The position numbers were made by a program, and so were the translations under genes. The notes beneath the pieces are model-generated. The model searched no databases. It saw only the letters and a program-made list of their open reading frames with translations, and was not told where the DNA came from. This document shows, piece after piece, positions 11,296 through 23,116 of a DNA stretch of 64,000 nucleotides. The stretch covers positions 69,159,205 through 69,223,204 of the forward strand of contig NC_080546.1 of assembly GCF_028640845.1 (NCBI RefSeq), in the 5' to 3' direction. The number at the start of each line of letters is the position of its first letter. Position 1 is the first letter of the stretch. Source of the stretch: Ahaetulla prasina. Taxonomy: Eukaryota > Chordata > Lepidosauria > Squamata > Colubridae.

Positions 11296-12201
11296 GTGAC
11301 CCGCTCCCTCCTTCACCAGGAGGTGCGGGATGACCCTTTGCAGGGACGAGCCGAGGAGTTTAGTGGTTATCTATACGATAAAATCGCTCAGCTCCGGGAT
11401 GGTCTGGACCGAAATTGGGATGATCCAAGCGAGGGAGAGGAGGCACGTCTTGTCGAGTCTGTTTGGGATGAGTTTGACCCTGTGGCTCCCGAGGACGTGG
11501 ACAGGCTGTTGGGGAGGCTTCACGCCACGACATGTTTACTGGACCCGTGCCCTTCCTGGATGGTACTGGCCACTCAGGAGGTGACACGAGGCTGGCTCCA
11601 GAGGATTATCAACGCTTCTCTGTTGGAAGGGGTTTTCCCTGCCGCCTTGAAAGAGGCGGTGGTGAGACCCCTCCTCAAGAAGCCCTCCCTGGACCCAGCT
11701 ATTTTGGGTAATTATCGTCCAGTCTCCAACCTTCGCTTTGTTGCGAAGGTTGTAGAGAGTGCTGTGGCGCGACAGCTACCCCAATACCTGGATGAAGATG
11801 TCTATCTAGACCCATTCCAGTCTGGCTTCCGACCCGGATACAGCACGGAGACAGCTTTGGTCGCATTGGTGGATGATCTCTGGAGGGCCAGGGACAGGGG
11901 TTACTCCTCTGCCCTGGTCCTATTAGACCTCTCAGCGGCTTTTGATACCATCGACCATGGTATCTTGCTGCGCCGGTTGGGGGGATTGGGAGTGGGAGGC
12001 ACCGTGTACCGGTGGTTCTCCTCCTATCTCTCCGACCGGTCGCAGACGGTGTTGACAGGGGGGCAGAGGTCGACCGCGAGGTGCCTCACTTGTGGGGTAC
12101 CGCAGGGGTCGATTCTCTTGCCCCTGCTGTTCAACATCTACATGAAGCCGTTGGGTGAGATCATCAGTGGCTTCGGTGTGAGATACCGTCCTCCTGGATG
12201 A
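11296..12201 (+). pseudogene. L2 reverse transcriptase, lacking the YADD palm motif
   Basis: Reverse transcriptase fingers and palm motifs are present: KKPSLDPAILGNYRPVSNL, FQSGFRPGYSTETALVAL, LLDLSAAFDTIDHGILL (first catalytic aspartate) and CGVPQGSIL. After FGVRY, where YADDTQLY normally follows, the sequence jumps to VLLDDRLSFEDHL, which belongs to the thumb. About 90-100 codons with both other catalytic aspartates are missing, so the copy cannot make active enzyme. The frame also shifts at the junction. Confidence 0.85.
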
Positions 12202-12223
12202 TCGGCTGTCGTTTGAAGATCAT

Positions 12224-12802
12224 TTGACGGCCGTCTCCAGGAGGGCCTTCCACCAGGTTCGCCTGGTTCGGCAGTTGCGCCCCTTTCTTGATCGGGATGC
12301 CTTGTGCACAGTCACTCATGCGCTCGTTACCTCTCGCTTGGATTATTGTAATGCTCTCTATATGGGGCTCCCCTTGAAGTGCACTCGGAGGCTTCAGCTA
12401 GTCCAGAATGCAGCTGCGCGGGTGATAGAGGGAGCTATGCGTAGCTCCCACGTAACACCGCTCCTGCGCAGACTGCACTGGCTACCTGTGGCCTTTCGAG
12501 TGCACTTTAAGGTGTTGGTTATGACCTTTAAAGCGCTCCATGGCTTAGGGCCTGGGTACTTACGGGACCGCCTGCTGTTACCACATGCCTCCCACCGACC
12601 CGTACGCTCTCACAGAGAGGGACTTCTCAGGGTGCCGTCCGCCAAACAATGTCGGCTGGCGGCCCCCAGGGGAAGGGCCTTCTCTGTGGGGGCTCCCACA
12701 CTCTGGAATGAGCTTCCCCCGGGTTTACGCCAAATACCTGACCTTCGGACATTCCGTCGCGAACTGAAGACACATCTTTTCATTCGCGCGGGGCTGGCTT
12801 GA
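12224..12802 (+). pseudogene. L2 ORF2 C-terminal region
   Basis: This 192-codon frame holds the usual L2 C-terminus: SRLDYCNALYMGLPL, QLVQNAAARVI, LRRLHWLPV, LWNELPPGLR and LKTHLF. The same residues occur in the minus-strand L2 at 63270-63974. A stop follows directly, then the 3' UTR. Confidence 0.85.
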
Positions 12803-12957
12803 ACTGAATTTTATTAATTTTAAATTTTTATTAATTAATTTTAAATGGGGTTTTTTAGTCTAGTATATTTTAACCTATCAGGCTAATTTTAAAATAAGTT
12901 TTTTAATCTGCATTTTAAATTGTATATTGTATTATCTGTTTTATTTTTGCCTGTACA

Positions 12958-12986
12958 CCGCCCTGAGTCCTTCGGGAGAAGGGCGG
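12958..12986 (+). other. L2 3'-terminal hairpin
   Basis: CCGCCCT and AGGGCGG-type arms enclose GAGTCCTTCGGGAGA, followed by TATAAAAATC and an AATA-rich tail. The same 3' end is at 28715-28743 and, in reverse complement, near 63117-63147. It probably serves as the reverse transcriptase recognition site (inference from LINE biology). Confidence 0.7.
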
Positions 12987-13020
12987 TATAAAAATCAAAA
13001 AATAAAATAAATAATAAATA

Positions 13021-13613
13021 AATTACATCGAATATACAAATCAAAGATGCCAGAAGTGGAGGTTTATGACTCCTAAACAATATAAAAGGGATTCACATTC
13101 CCTCTCTTTTCAGTAGTTCTTCCCCGCATGTTTGGAACAGCTAACCATTTAAGCTTGATCAACATTAAATGCTATGTTATTCAAGCCTCTGTTTAAGTTT
13201 CTTGTTTGGCATTTATGAGCTTAAACATATTATTATTGGACCTTACAGAATGTAGTTCTCTTCTCACTTTCTTTCCTACCATAAACTTAATTTGAAGCAA
13301 CTATAACTAAATCAAAGATTCTGCTAGTCACAGCAGCTCTGCAAAGCAGAATTCATCTGAAGTAATCACAGGAAAACTGGAAAAAGCTGACTTCTGATAT
13401 TATTAAACAAAAAAATGGGCTATGGAGGGATTATAAACTATAAATCCAAATGTCAGTTAAAATAGTTGAGCCAAGATACACTTAAGGGGACAGATAAAGT
13501 TAACGGGGGAGGGGGGGCTTCTGGAGCAGTACTTTTCTGTGGCATTGTCACCCTTTGAGTAGGATAGATAACCTGAATAGTCTTGTCCCCCAATGTTTTA
13601 ATAATGTAATAAT
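13021..13613. other. Unannotated sequence
   Basis: About 590 bp with no recognised repeat or gene. Confidence 0.35.
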
Positions 13614-13699
13614 AAAACTATACTGTGATTCTTTTTTTCAAGGTTTTTTTTATTTTTTACAAACATAGCGATGCGTGAACAATGTGGCATCTGGGTGTC

Positions 13700-14030
13700 A
13701 TACATTTTAGTACAAATAAAATAATATTCATCATGTTTACTACATTTGACAAGCTTATATAGTTCTAGTAATAGTACACATATTTATGTTATGTTAATAT
13801 TTCATTATTTAGTTATTCAATATTTCAATATGTTATTTTTATGCCAATCACCATATTCTGTGTCATTCCTTTTAATACAAATAAAATAGTATTAATAATA
13901 TTTGTTACATTTAGCAAGCTTATATGGTTCTAATAATGCATACATTTATGTTGTTATAATCTTCCATTGTTTAGTTATTCAATATTTCAATATGTTATTT
14001 TTATGCTAATCACCATATTATTCAAGCATA
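13700..14030 (-). repeat. Two-copy tandem duplication (about 170 bp) in an L1 3' region
   Basis: The segment starting TACAAATAAAATAATATTCA at about 13711 recurs diverged at about 13878, with shared TTAGTTATTCAATATTTC and AATCACCATATT. Confidence 0.75.
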
Positions 14031-14099
14031 CTTAATAATACCATTGTTCAATAATATAATACTGAATTATATTTCCTTTGTTTGAAGCCTAGCTGATCG

Positions 14100-14246
14100 G
14101 CGCAGCAGAGTGGATTGCTGTGCCTCAGCTGTTTTACTTAGTTTTAAAGCTGTTTTCAAATGTATCGCACATGTGAAGCAAACTGGTTGTTACACAAAGT
14201 GCTCACTCAGCAAACTAGTTGTTACACTGGTTGAATCCCACCACTG
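14100..14246 (+). mobile_element. hAT fragment, right end (GAATCCCACCACTG)
   Basis: It ends with the inverted repeat GAATCCCACCACTG (14233-14246), identical to the right end of the 19864-23540 hAT. A CAAACTGGTTGTTACAC motif precedes it. A matching left end was not found. Confidence 0.6.
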
Positions 14247-15160
14247 TTTATATCCCAAAGCTGATTGACCTGTTCCTCTGGATAGTCCCAATTTTTTCCC
14301 CAGAACCTTCATAAGTCCCTCTAGAAATTCAGTCTTGTGTCAGTCTTGTGTTGTAGCCATCAGGGGTCAATTTAATACTAATGTCTTTCTTATACTCACA
14401 TTTAAATCTCCAATAGCCAAGAATTTCCAGGATTTTGGGAATGTGTTGTGTCTTCACTTCAATATTAACCAGTTTTATCCAATTTTAATGGTAACAATCC
14501 AAAATATAAAGATGATGTTAGTTTTTTAAGTAAGTAGTTCCAGCATTTTGAAATGCCTATCCAAAACAATGTCTCTCCAATTTAGAAATCCAATTTTCTC
14601 TATTTTTAAAGGTTTTTGCCTTTAAAAATACAGAATGCCCTTTAATTCTTTTTCCTTCAATTTTGAAATTCTTCTCAAAATGTTAAATTACTGCTTTTAA
14701 AAATAGCAGTGAGCCTTTCTTTTCCTGGATATTCTTTTGGGGTTGAGTTTTAAATAAAAAGGATTCTTCTCACCAGACAGTGTTCTCCAACTCCACTCCA
14801 ATACAGTTCTTAGGTGTTTTGCAGCTATCCCAGCTTTGCTCTTCTACCTCTTCTCCTTGCCGTGGCGTAGAGGGAAAAAAGCCCAGAGTTCAGCAGGAGA
14901 GTTGCGATCTCTCCCGCAACTTCTCAGGGCATCCCTCCTTAGCTTCAGTGCCCCTACAAGGCAGCTTTGGCTCCCATCGGAGGCCACGAACAGGGAGAAC
15001 TCAGCACAGGGAACACAGAGACCCATTCCCTGCATCTGATATCACCGTGACGTCAGCCAGAAGTCCAAAACTATACTGTTCAGAAAAACATCCACAATAT
15101 TTAATAAGAATTCTACATTCATACTTGAGAATATGTATCTCACCTCCCTGACAGTTAATG

Positions 15161-15686
15161 TGTCGTGTCCCACTCCTCCGCTGATGGCCGGGTCAGGGAA
15201 ATCCGAATCAGGTGTGCCTCTGCAGCTCTGCCAAAGTCCTAGCAAAGTTCTCAAGGCAGGCAGGAGACCAGAAAGTGACTTCAGCAAGATAAGGTAGACT
15301 TTGCCTGACTCAGAGAATGCCAGAAAGCAGATCCTTTATATAGGCCATGGGGTGTGGCTCCATGACTCAGCACTTATCCAGGCCTGCCCCTCCCTTCCTT
15401 CTGTTGCCGCCGCCTATCAATTCTCCTGAAGCGCGGGTCACTCCAGTCTGCAGCTGTTGGTAATTGACCTTCCTCAGGCTCACATGCTGTGGGGGAGGGG
15501 GAGGGGTCTAGTTGCTCTGTTTGCCTGGGCATGGAGCCAGGGCTGGGGGCTGGAGGCACTTCTTCCTCCTCGGCCTGTCTGGGCATGGAGCCAGGGCTGG
15601 GGCCGGGAGGCATGCTAGGACATTCCTCAGCGTTCGGAAGCAGATAAGATGGGCCCAGCTGCGGGGAAAGCGGACGAGGCACAACA
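15161..15686 (-). mobile_element. Solo LTR with TATA box and U3 duplication
   Basis: The ends TGTCGTG and CACAACA are inverted, and a perfect 5 bp duplication TAATG flanks them (15156-15160, 15687-15691). On the minus strand a TATA box (CCTATATAAAGG) lies near 15345-15334. The segment GGGCATGGAGCCAGGGCTGG occurs twice (about 15528 and 15580), a roughly 55 bp tandem duplication in U3. The LTR family differs from ERV1/ERV2; 5 bp duplications fit Gypsy or ERV. The 102-codon minus-strand frame across it is probably not a gene. Confidence 0.85.
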
Positions 15687-15691
15687 TAATG

Positions 15692-16430
15692 TATGTGTAT
15701 GCAAAAATATAAACACAGAGTGTGTGTATATTTGTATGTGGTTGTTATATATTACAGAAACTTTTATACACAACTTTGGGTAGTGATCTTCTAAAATCAA
15801 ACTCAGATCATCAGAACTCAATTAGCAGATAGATAAATTCTCCTGGAGTGGGGGCAAAAGATCCTCTTGATGTTTGGATAGACCACAAAAATCTAGACAC
15901 CCTAAAAAAACCTTGAAAGCTGTCTCCCAAACAAGTCTGATGGGTGCAATACTTTAATCACTTAAATTTCACTCTGAAATACTTCCCAGGGGAGGAAAAC
16001 TTTCACACCTCCCCAACCACCCCACCCCACATTCCAATCTCTCCGCCTCTCACCGTTGCTGATGTCAAGCGGGCAAAAAATGCAAAGTGAAGCAAGAAGC
16101 AGAATGACAGCTATGACAGTTTTTGTTTAACATCTATATCAGAGTAAAGAGATTATCTGGAAAAGAATCCCTAAGAAAAATAATATAATTCAATAGTACT
16201 TTCTTTTTTTAGTTGCATCTTTCAGCAGTTCTGATGACAGAGCAGTAAGATTAATATCCTCAAGTAAACCTATGAAACAGATGAACATGCCTCTTATTAA
16301 CAGTATAAATACAGTCAACTATGCTTTGTCTATGCTTTTTTTTAACCATTGGAACAATTAGATTCCCAGATGTCACAATAATTGAAATCCCCAATTATCA
16401 TTCTTGCATGCATTTTTGAAAGACTGGTCA
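15692..16430. other. Unannotated sequence
   Basis: About 740 bp with no clear coding or repeat signature; part may be diverged CR1. Confidence 0.3.
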
Positions 16431-16745
16431 TATGATGTGGAGAGACGTCATCTGAATCTGCATCCAGCTGTTGTATGATAAATTCTCATAATGGCACAAT
16501 TGGTTTCTTTTCTTCTTTTCTTCTTCTTTTATTCCAAATACTTTCCCCTGGATTTCCATGCTGATTCCTGACTTTCTCAGCAAGTATAGTTTTCTTTACA
16601 CACAGTGCAACATCCCCATCCATTCTCTTCTGTCTTTTCCTTTTGAATAAACTATAGCTTTTCAGTGCCAATGATGAGTATCATCCCACCAAGTTCAGTG
16701 ATTTCTATCAAATTATAGTTATCTTCCTGAGTTAAAATCTCTGAT
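16430..16745 (-). mobile_element. CR1 LINE fragment (endonuclease region)
   Basis: Shares ATCATCCCACCAAGTTCAGT and TTTCCTTTTGAATA-type runs with the CR1 endonuclease region at 36040-36170, in the same orientation. Degraded, no intact frame. An L1 is inserted at its right side. Confidence 0.6.
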
Positions 16746-16756
16746 TCACTTTCCTT

Positions 16757-19271
16757 TTTTTTTAAATTCAAGTTTTTTATTTATATATCCTTCTTGTTTC
16801 TATCTCTATTTTGTGTTTTATTTCCCTTTCCAATAACACTATAAGTCTAAGATTTCCAGCAAGATGGTGAACAGAGTGCTGACCAGGTCACATCTCATAC
16901 ATCTTCTATATAATCCAAATCATCATTATAATATATCTTAATCTTCCTGTTTTTTCCCAATATTTATCTCTTTCATTTATCACAAATTTATCATTTATCA
17001 CAAATTTATCATTTTTCTCCATCTCTACTTATTTCAACTTCTGCCATGTTATTTTCTTTCTATCATTTTTTATCCTGTTCAATTTTATTTTTAAATAACA
17101 TTACTTTGTGCCTTATGCTTCTTCTCTATTATAATCACTCCAGTTATTTACATTCTTCCTTCATTTCCGGAAATATCTCTCTAATTCCCTGCCCAATCAT
17201 GAACAATAAAATATTCATCTTAATACATTGTTATCAAAATTAATAATATTCTTATATTACTTAGTTTCACTTTTCCATCTGCTGTGGTTTGTCACAAACA
17301 TGTTCTATTCTTTCTTTCTTGCATAAATAGTCACTTTCATTATTTCAGCCTTGTTTTTCTCTTTACAATTAACATTTTTTGCATTGATATCAAAATTAAT
17401 ATTGTCAAATTACTTATTTTCACATTTCTATCTATTAAAATTTAATATAGACAAACTCTATTCATTCATCTTTATCATATATTCACTTAAACTTTTACAC
17501 CATAACTTATTTTTTCCACAGCTACCATATTATTCTTATATATTTATCATTTCATTTTCAATGCTTTCATCGAGCCAATATCACAGTATATCCTAAAATT
17601 CTTCACTTTTACCACTATTATAACAATTAAAATTCCCTTCTAATTTTAAAAACTATCAAAAATACTATTATTATTATATTGTCTATTTTCCGCTTCCCAT
17701 TTTTAATCTAGCTCATTTATATTTGCCTATTTTTAGGCCATTATTCTTCATCTTTAACCATCATCTCTAAATCTTTTTAGCATCCTCTTTTCTAATAATT
17801 TTTTGCATGACCCTTTCTCTCGCTCTAACTTCTCAATTCTCTTTTTTATTTTTTTTTATATATTTTACATTTCATCTTCTGGCTTCCATTTCTCTTTTTT
17901 TTTGTTGTGTTGTTTGGATCTCCCTCCCCAAAGCTTTCCCTTGTCTCTTCCAGATTTTTCCCTTCTTTCCTTTTGCCTGTTTTTTAGGAGGAGTTTTCCT
18001 CCCTTTCCTCTCTCCTCTTTTTACATTCCCAACTATTTCTAGAATGCTCTCAATCTGATTTCTTTTTTAATATTTTCTCTTCACCATTAGTAGTTTCTTG
18101 TTTCTCATTCAAATTTCCCTCTTCCAGCTTCTCTTCATTTTCTTTTTCTATATATTTAAATGGATTTTCTGTTTCTTTTTTGCCTATTAGAGATTCACAC
18201 ACACTTTTGATCATCAAAAGTAACTCTTCATACGTCTGTAACTCCATTTTATGACAATTTAAAAGATTACTAATACCTCCCCAATTATATCTCTATACAC
18301 TTAGTCAAAATTTTAAGTGTGTGTAATTTTCTTATTTCTCCTTTTCTTCTTTTTTGCTTCAATTATTCCTTTATTCTTTGCAGTTAAAGTGTTCTTCTCA
18401 ATTGTTAATTATTATCCCAATGCAGCAACTATCAAATCCAAATATGAGACTATCTTCCAGCAGAGACAGTAAAACAACTACCCAGATGAAAACAGTCACT
18501 CCTCAATTTTTCACACAGTATCCAATTCTTCTTCTATATGGCCAAGGTCGAAATTACTGGCTGCTATTTCTTCTGTTTTGTCTATTTGAATAGAATATTA
18601 CAAAGCTTTTTCTTTCTTCCAGCAGATTGCACTCTCCGTTTCTACTCCGTTACAAAGCAGACTCTTTTATCCATTTATTTGTCAAAATGTCCAATAATGT
18701 TTTCAAAGTTCTCTTATAAATTATTATTTTCTTCCAAAAATCATATTCTTTCCTTTTAACAGTCTTTGTTTTTCCCAATTTTCCAAATCCAAAACTTTCT
18801 CTTAGCTTCTTTATATCACAATCCTCGCCTTCTCTTTGTTCCGTGTGTGTGTGTGTTTCCCCCCCAAGAGCTGGATAGCTGCTAGTCCAAGCTCAGGAAA
18901 GCTTTTAAAACTTCAATTTCCACTTTTTAAATATAAGTTGGCATTCTGGCACTCCATCTAATCGCCTCTCCTGCACAATTCTCCAGTCTGGTTGTCCCAG
19001 CTTCAAGATGGCCGCTGTCCCCACAGCTGCTCCAGGAGAGTTGTTTCTGTTTAAGCAAGGAGCTAATTCCACACAGTCCACAAAATGCCTCTCCTTTCTT
19101 CACCATCCCTGCAAGATGGCTATAGCTCGAAAGCCTCCTGGCAGTAGTTCGTCCAGCTGGATTTTGCATGGCTCATCAGAACCTGCTATTTTCCAGTCTG
19201 TTCCTGCTGCAACATCGACCAGAATCTCCCCTCTGTTCCTTCTGATGGTTCCATTCTTTCCTCATTGTCCA
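16757..19271 (-). mobile_element. L1-type insertion, 2.5 kb, without reverse transcriptase
   Basis: Flanked by an 11 bp duplication TCACTTTCCTT (16746-16756 and 19272-19282). The minus-strand 3' end (left) has an A-rich tail and the 5' part is GC-richer, with CAAGATGGC-like motifs near 19000-19120 typical of L1 5' UTRs. A lysine/glutamate-rich minus-strand frame (18050-18247) may be an ORF1 remnant. I see no endonuclease or reverse transcriptase motif. Confidence 0.7.
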
Positions 19272-19282
19272 TCACTTTCCTT

Positions 19283-19840
19283 ATTACCCATTTATTAATT
19301 CATTAGTGTGTTTGTGGGAGGAGAATTTCTCTGTAGAGCCAAAATAGTTCACTGCTTTTCTTAATTAAAAGCTTTCTTTAAAAAAGAAAATAAACAATTT
19401 CAGGAGCAATAATGTTTGAAGTTAATATTATGGCAGATTATGCTAATCCCTTCTCCCCACAGTATGGAAGTTTCATAAAAGGAATTGCACAGAATAGATT
19501 CCTTTCAATTTTATTTATTTTATGATCATTCAGTTGTGTAATGCAATTTTTAAAAAGAATAAAAAGTAACTCTACATCATGAAGTTTTAAATATAGAAAC
19601 AAAGTTTAAGGATTCAATCTGCGGTTGATAATGTTCTAAATAAGCAGAGACACTGAATTTATAAAGTATAAATTTATACTTCTCTTTATAAAGATTATTA
19701 TAATGAGATTTGTTCATTAAAAAATAAAATTAGAAATATGCTATTAAATGCATTGGTCCTATTTCAGATATTTATGAGTCCAAACCAATTATTTTATTCT
19801 TCCTCTATCTTTCCAAAATCTGGATGCACACATATAGGTG
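19283..19840. other. Unannotated AT-rich sequence
   Basis: No feature recognised. Confidence 0.35.
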
Positions 19841-19863
19841 TAGGAAAATAACATAGCTGGAAG
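19841..19863 (-). mobile_element. CR1 3'-terminal stub left of a hAT insertion
   Basis: ATAACATAGCTGGAAG matches the start of the CR1 3' end (complement) that continues as GCTGGAAGGGTCC at 23541. The hAT 19864-23540 separates the two halves. Confidence 0.6.
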
Positions 19864-20295
19864 CAGTGGTGGGATTCATCTGGTTCGCACTGATTCACCC
19901 AAACCAGTAGCTAACTTTTTGTGCAGTTCGGCGAACCTGCTGAATGTGCCTCACTCCCTCCCCTCCAATGGCTTCCTGTCATTTCTCTTTGTAGCACTGA
20001 GCTCCTTGGCTATTGAAATCCAGGACTCTTCAGATCAGCTGTTCGGGCTCGGCTGGGGGGGAGGGGGGAATGGTGAGCAGAGGGACTGGGAAGGAAAGGC
20101 AGGTGCTTCACTGCTCGCTCTCTTTCTCTGGCCCAGAGTGCTCCGACCAAGCTTTGTGACTGAAGTTCATCTTGGAGGCTGAAGGCAAAGGCAAGGGCTT
20201 TGCAGGTGGAGAAAGATTGGAGATACTTCTTGCCGCAGTTGTTTGCAAGTTTGATTGCCAGATCAATTCATGAAATAGAGACCAGGACAATGACA

Positions 20296-20550
20296 GGGCC
20301 TCTGGTGGCTCAGCAGACTAAGTCTGTCTGTTATTAACGCAGCTGCTTGCAGTTACTGCAAGTTCAAGACCCACTAGGCCCAAGGTTGACTCAGCCTTCC
20401 ATCCTTTACAAGGTAGGTAAAATGAGGACCCAGATTGTTGGGGGCAATAAAAGTTGACTTTGTATATTATATACAAATGGATGAAGACTATTGCTTAACA
20501 CTGTGTAAGCTGCCTTTAGTCTTCCTTTTAATATAAATTTTAAAAAAAGA
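20296..20550 (+). mobile_element. tRNA-derived SINE of the Sauria/squamate type
   Basis: A tRNA-like head has an A box (TGGCTCAGCAG, 20305-20315) and a B box (GTTCAAGACCC, 20362-20372), the internal RNA polymerase III promoter. The body CCAAGGTTGACTCAGCCTTCC and CAATAAAAGTTGAC follows. The tail GTAAGCTGCCTTTAGTCTTC resembles a degraded L2 3' hairpin, which suggests the SINE used L2 machinery (inference). It ends A-rich. No clear target duplication. Confidence 0.75.
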
Positions 20551-20809
20551 TGTCATTTCCTCTCCTTCCCCCCCACAACCTCCACCTTTCTGCAGTGGGC
20601 TTGGAAACCTGTGTTTTGCTGAAATTGGGCGCAGGGATTTTCTGCCTGCTGACATGGAGTGTAGAGACACAAAGCATCCCAGATGTGTTTTGAAAGATTC
20701 CTTCCAGCCAGAGAAGCAAATAAAGGCTGTATTTATTTAGGATGAATTGCTGTTCTTGGAAGCATACTTTGTAGATTGCTAATATCATTGCTCTGGGGTG
20801 TCTGTGGGT

Positions 20810-20835
20810 GCATACGTGCGTGCGTGCATGCGCTA
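20810..20835. repeat. Short GTGC-rich microsatellite
   Basis: Imperfect CGTGCGTGCGTGCATGCG run. Confidence 0.6.
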
Positions 20836-21356
20836 ACAGTTGAAAAGCATGTCTGCTGCAGTGCACCTTTCTACATCGTTAAATAACTAGGACATAATAA
20901 ATAGCTATGGCTATGCATGAGACTTTAAAGTAAATGGTTGGTTTCCTTGTCCCCAAGGCTCTTGCAAATCCAGTTTACCTAAAGGGAAAAGGATTAAGAG
21001 ATGAAAAAAGTAATTCTTGCAGCAGATTTCTTCCGGCATAAACTATTATGAATTAGCACCAGTTCATCAGATTTATAAAGTATTACTCTTGATAGCTAGT
21101 ACTACCAATCTCCCCATCTTCTAATGAATCCTCAGGAAATGCTGATTGTGCTTGTGATCTCCAGAAGCAGCAGAATACAATCTGTTAGTTGCTTTGTCTT
21201 AATGTGTTGCAAGACTCTGTTGTTTTCCTAGCTGCAATAACAGGGTAACACAATTGCCCTTCTAGAATTTGTCGCTAGGGGAAATATGTGTCCATGTACA
21301 TTGTGTACAATGGTAAAATTAATACATACATACAAAACCCCAGAGCAGAGAATGCT

Positions 21357-21398
21357 CTGTGTGTGTGTGTGTGTGTGTGTGCACGTGTGTGTGTGTGT
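21357..21398. repeat. (GT)n microsatellite
   Basis: Nearly uninterrupted GT repeats broken by one GCACGT. Confidence 0.95.
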
Positions 21399-21433
21399 AA
21401 AGGGCATCACTGATCACAAGAACAGAAGAACAG

Positions 21434-23116
21434 GACTTCCAGTGGCTCCGCTCTCTCCGAAGGACTACCTAAGGGCGCCCGCGCTGGGATTCTGTAAAAA
21501 AGCTGGCGAAAACAGCGAATATCAGCTGTTCGCCAGCTGAAAGTACTTTCCCCGGTAAAGGGGAAGGGAAAGAGCAGAAGAAGGATAGGTAGAACTCTCT
21601 AGAGGCCCCGCTTGGGGAACTCGAAGGGGAAGGTTCCCTGGAAATCCCTCTGCAGCAGCTCCAGCCCCAGCATATCTCTGCTTCATGCAGAAAGAAAAGA
21701 GAGCAACCACTTCTGCTTCAAGTGATTGTTATGGATATTTATAAGCAGACGGAATAAACACAGGAGATCAGTCATTTAAATTGCAAGTATTAAATCTGAC
21801 TTCTATTTTTTTAAAAACTTTTTTTCTTCTTCTTTCATCTACAATCAACATAATGAAATAAAATGGCGTTTACTTGCTGAGAAAGTGAAAGTGAATGGAG
21901 ACTTTATCTTATTGTGCTAGACTGTGGACTGTTGGATTATTTTAGTTTGTTTAAGTATTTTATAAGGGGATTCTCAGCAAGAACTTTGCCATGAAGGTTC
22001 TTTCAGAAGCATGGATTTGTGACTTTATACAGGATTATACAGAAAGAATGTATTTAATTATTCAAAAATACGAATTGATAAAAAATGGAGACGTTTTGGA
22101 TGAGAGTTTGGAGGAAATTAACCAGTGTAATCAGGACTTGGAAAATGGAATGGAGGAGATACAAACAAAAGTGGATAAATATGAAGATATGATCGTGAAT
22201 AAACAAGTTGATGTAAAGAAGCTTTTTTTAAAAAGTTTGAATGAAATGCTTGAATTTGTGCTACAGGAGGCTGTCTCCCGAAACGGAAAAATTCACAGGG
22301 TTAATGCTTTCCAAGAGTTCTCTTTTCGGACTGATGGAATATACGGCAGTAACTTGTGGATTCTTGGACATAAGGAACTACTAGGAAATATTGCGACTGA
22401 CTTTTCAAAAGGAGTAATGAAGGAAAGACAGAGACTAATGCATCAAAAAAAATGGCAAGAGACAAAAGTATTATCCTTGAAAGAATTTTTTTTTTTAAAT
22501 ATTAACAGATAAAAATATTAGCGTCCCTGAAAGACAAAATGTGAGGAAGATCTGGAAGAAATGGGTTGATTATATGTTTTATATCTATCATAAAAGACTA
22601 GATATTTGGATTTATACTGGATTTTGACGAGGAAGGACTAAAGTTGAATAGATATTGTAATTTCCTGTATTGAAATTTTATAATGTGTTGTACTGAATTT
22701 TAAATAGAATATTCTCTAAAGATCTTATGTAAGAAAGACTTGGGGGGAAAATTATATGGTTATAGAAGCTATAAGGGAGATATTCTCTGAATGGGATTGG
22801 ATTTTTATGCTTTAGCTGGTTTTAAATACTTTAGGATTAATTTGTTCTATTGACTTATATATTTTATTACTGTTTATTGTTAATATTTTTGAAGGATTTT
22901 GGTTATGTAAGGAGGAAGTCAGAGCTAGAGAGGGAAAATTGGTATAATAGTTTTGGGGAAAATTTTTTTTAGCATATGTTTGTTTTATTTTTAACTATAC
23001 CTTGTGCTTGTTCCAGGAAGTCACGGGGGGAGGGGGGAGGGGGTTTGTGAAGGGAGGGGGGTTGGGGGGAAAGGGGAAAAAAATTTTTGTAAAACTTTTT
23101 GAATAATAAAAAAAAA
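21434..23116 (+). mobile_element. ORF1-only L1-type element (copy Y)
   Basis: Flanked by a 15 bp duplication AGAACAGAAGAACAG (21419-21433, 23117-23131). It starts GACTTCCAGTGGCTCC, the same 5' end as copy X at 30795, so it looks complete at the 5' end. It has a short 5' UTR, one ORF1-like frame, a G-rich 3' UTR and the end CTTTTTGAATAATAAAAA. No ORF2 sequence lies between ORF1 and the 3' UTR. Confidence 0.8.
21991..22512 (+). pseudogene. L1 ORF1-like frame of copy Y
   Basis: A 173-codon frame starting at an ATG, with heptad-like leucine/isoleucine spacing and many charged residues in its first 80 codons, consistent with an ORF1 coiled coil. The downstream half does not clearly show the RNA-binding fold, and a T-run near 22488 gives the terminal phenylalanine stretch, so the end is likely frameshifted. 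ORF1 proteins bind L1 RNA as trimers. Confidence 0.5.

Larger units (their letters stand above)
9181..13020 (+). mobile_element. L2 LINE, near full length but catalytically deleted
   Basis: In order: a 5' region, an endonuclease frame (9679-11193), a truncated reverse transcriptase frame (11296-12201), a C-terminal frame (12224-12802), and an AT-rich 3' UTR ending in a GC hairpin and an (AATA)n tail. The order and the C-terminal LRRLHWLP motif identify L2 of the Jockey superfamily. The 5' limit is approximate. Two frameshifts (near 11178 and 11265) and an in-frame-looking deletion at about 12190 inactivate it. Confidence 0.85.
13627..15066 (-). mobile_element. L1-type insertion without ORF2
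   Basis: Flanked by a perfect 13 bp target duplication AAAACTATACTGT (13614-13626 and 15067-15079). Read on the minus strand, the 5' end is GGACTTCTGGCTGACGTCAC followed by a GC-rich 5' UTR, and the 3' end (left) is A-rich. Only 1.44 kb long and with no reverse transcriptase. It carries an internal tandem duplication (13700-14030) and a piece of a hAT (ending at 14246). Confidence 0.75.

Noticed and set aside
20296..20380. tRNA-like sequence with A and B boxes
   Set aside because: The head of a SINE with a body and tail; not a folded, functional tRNA gene.
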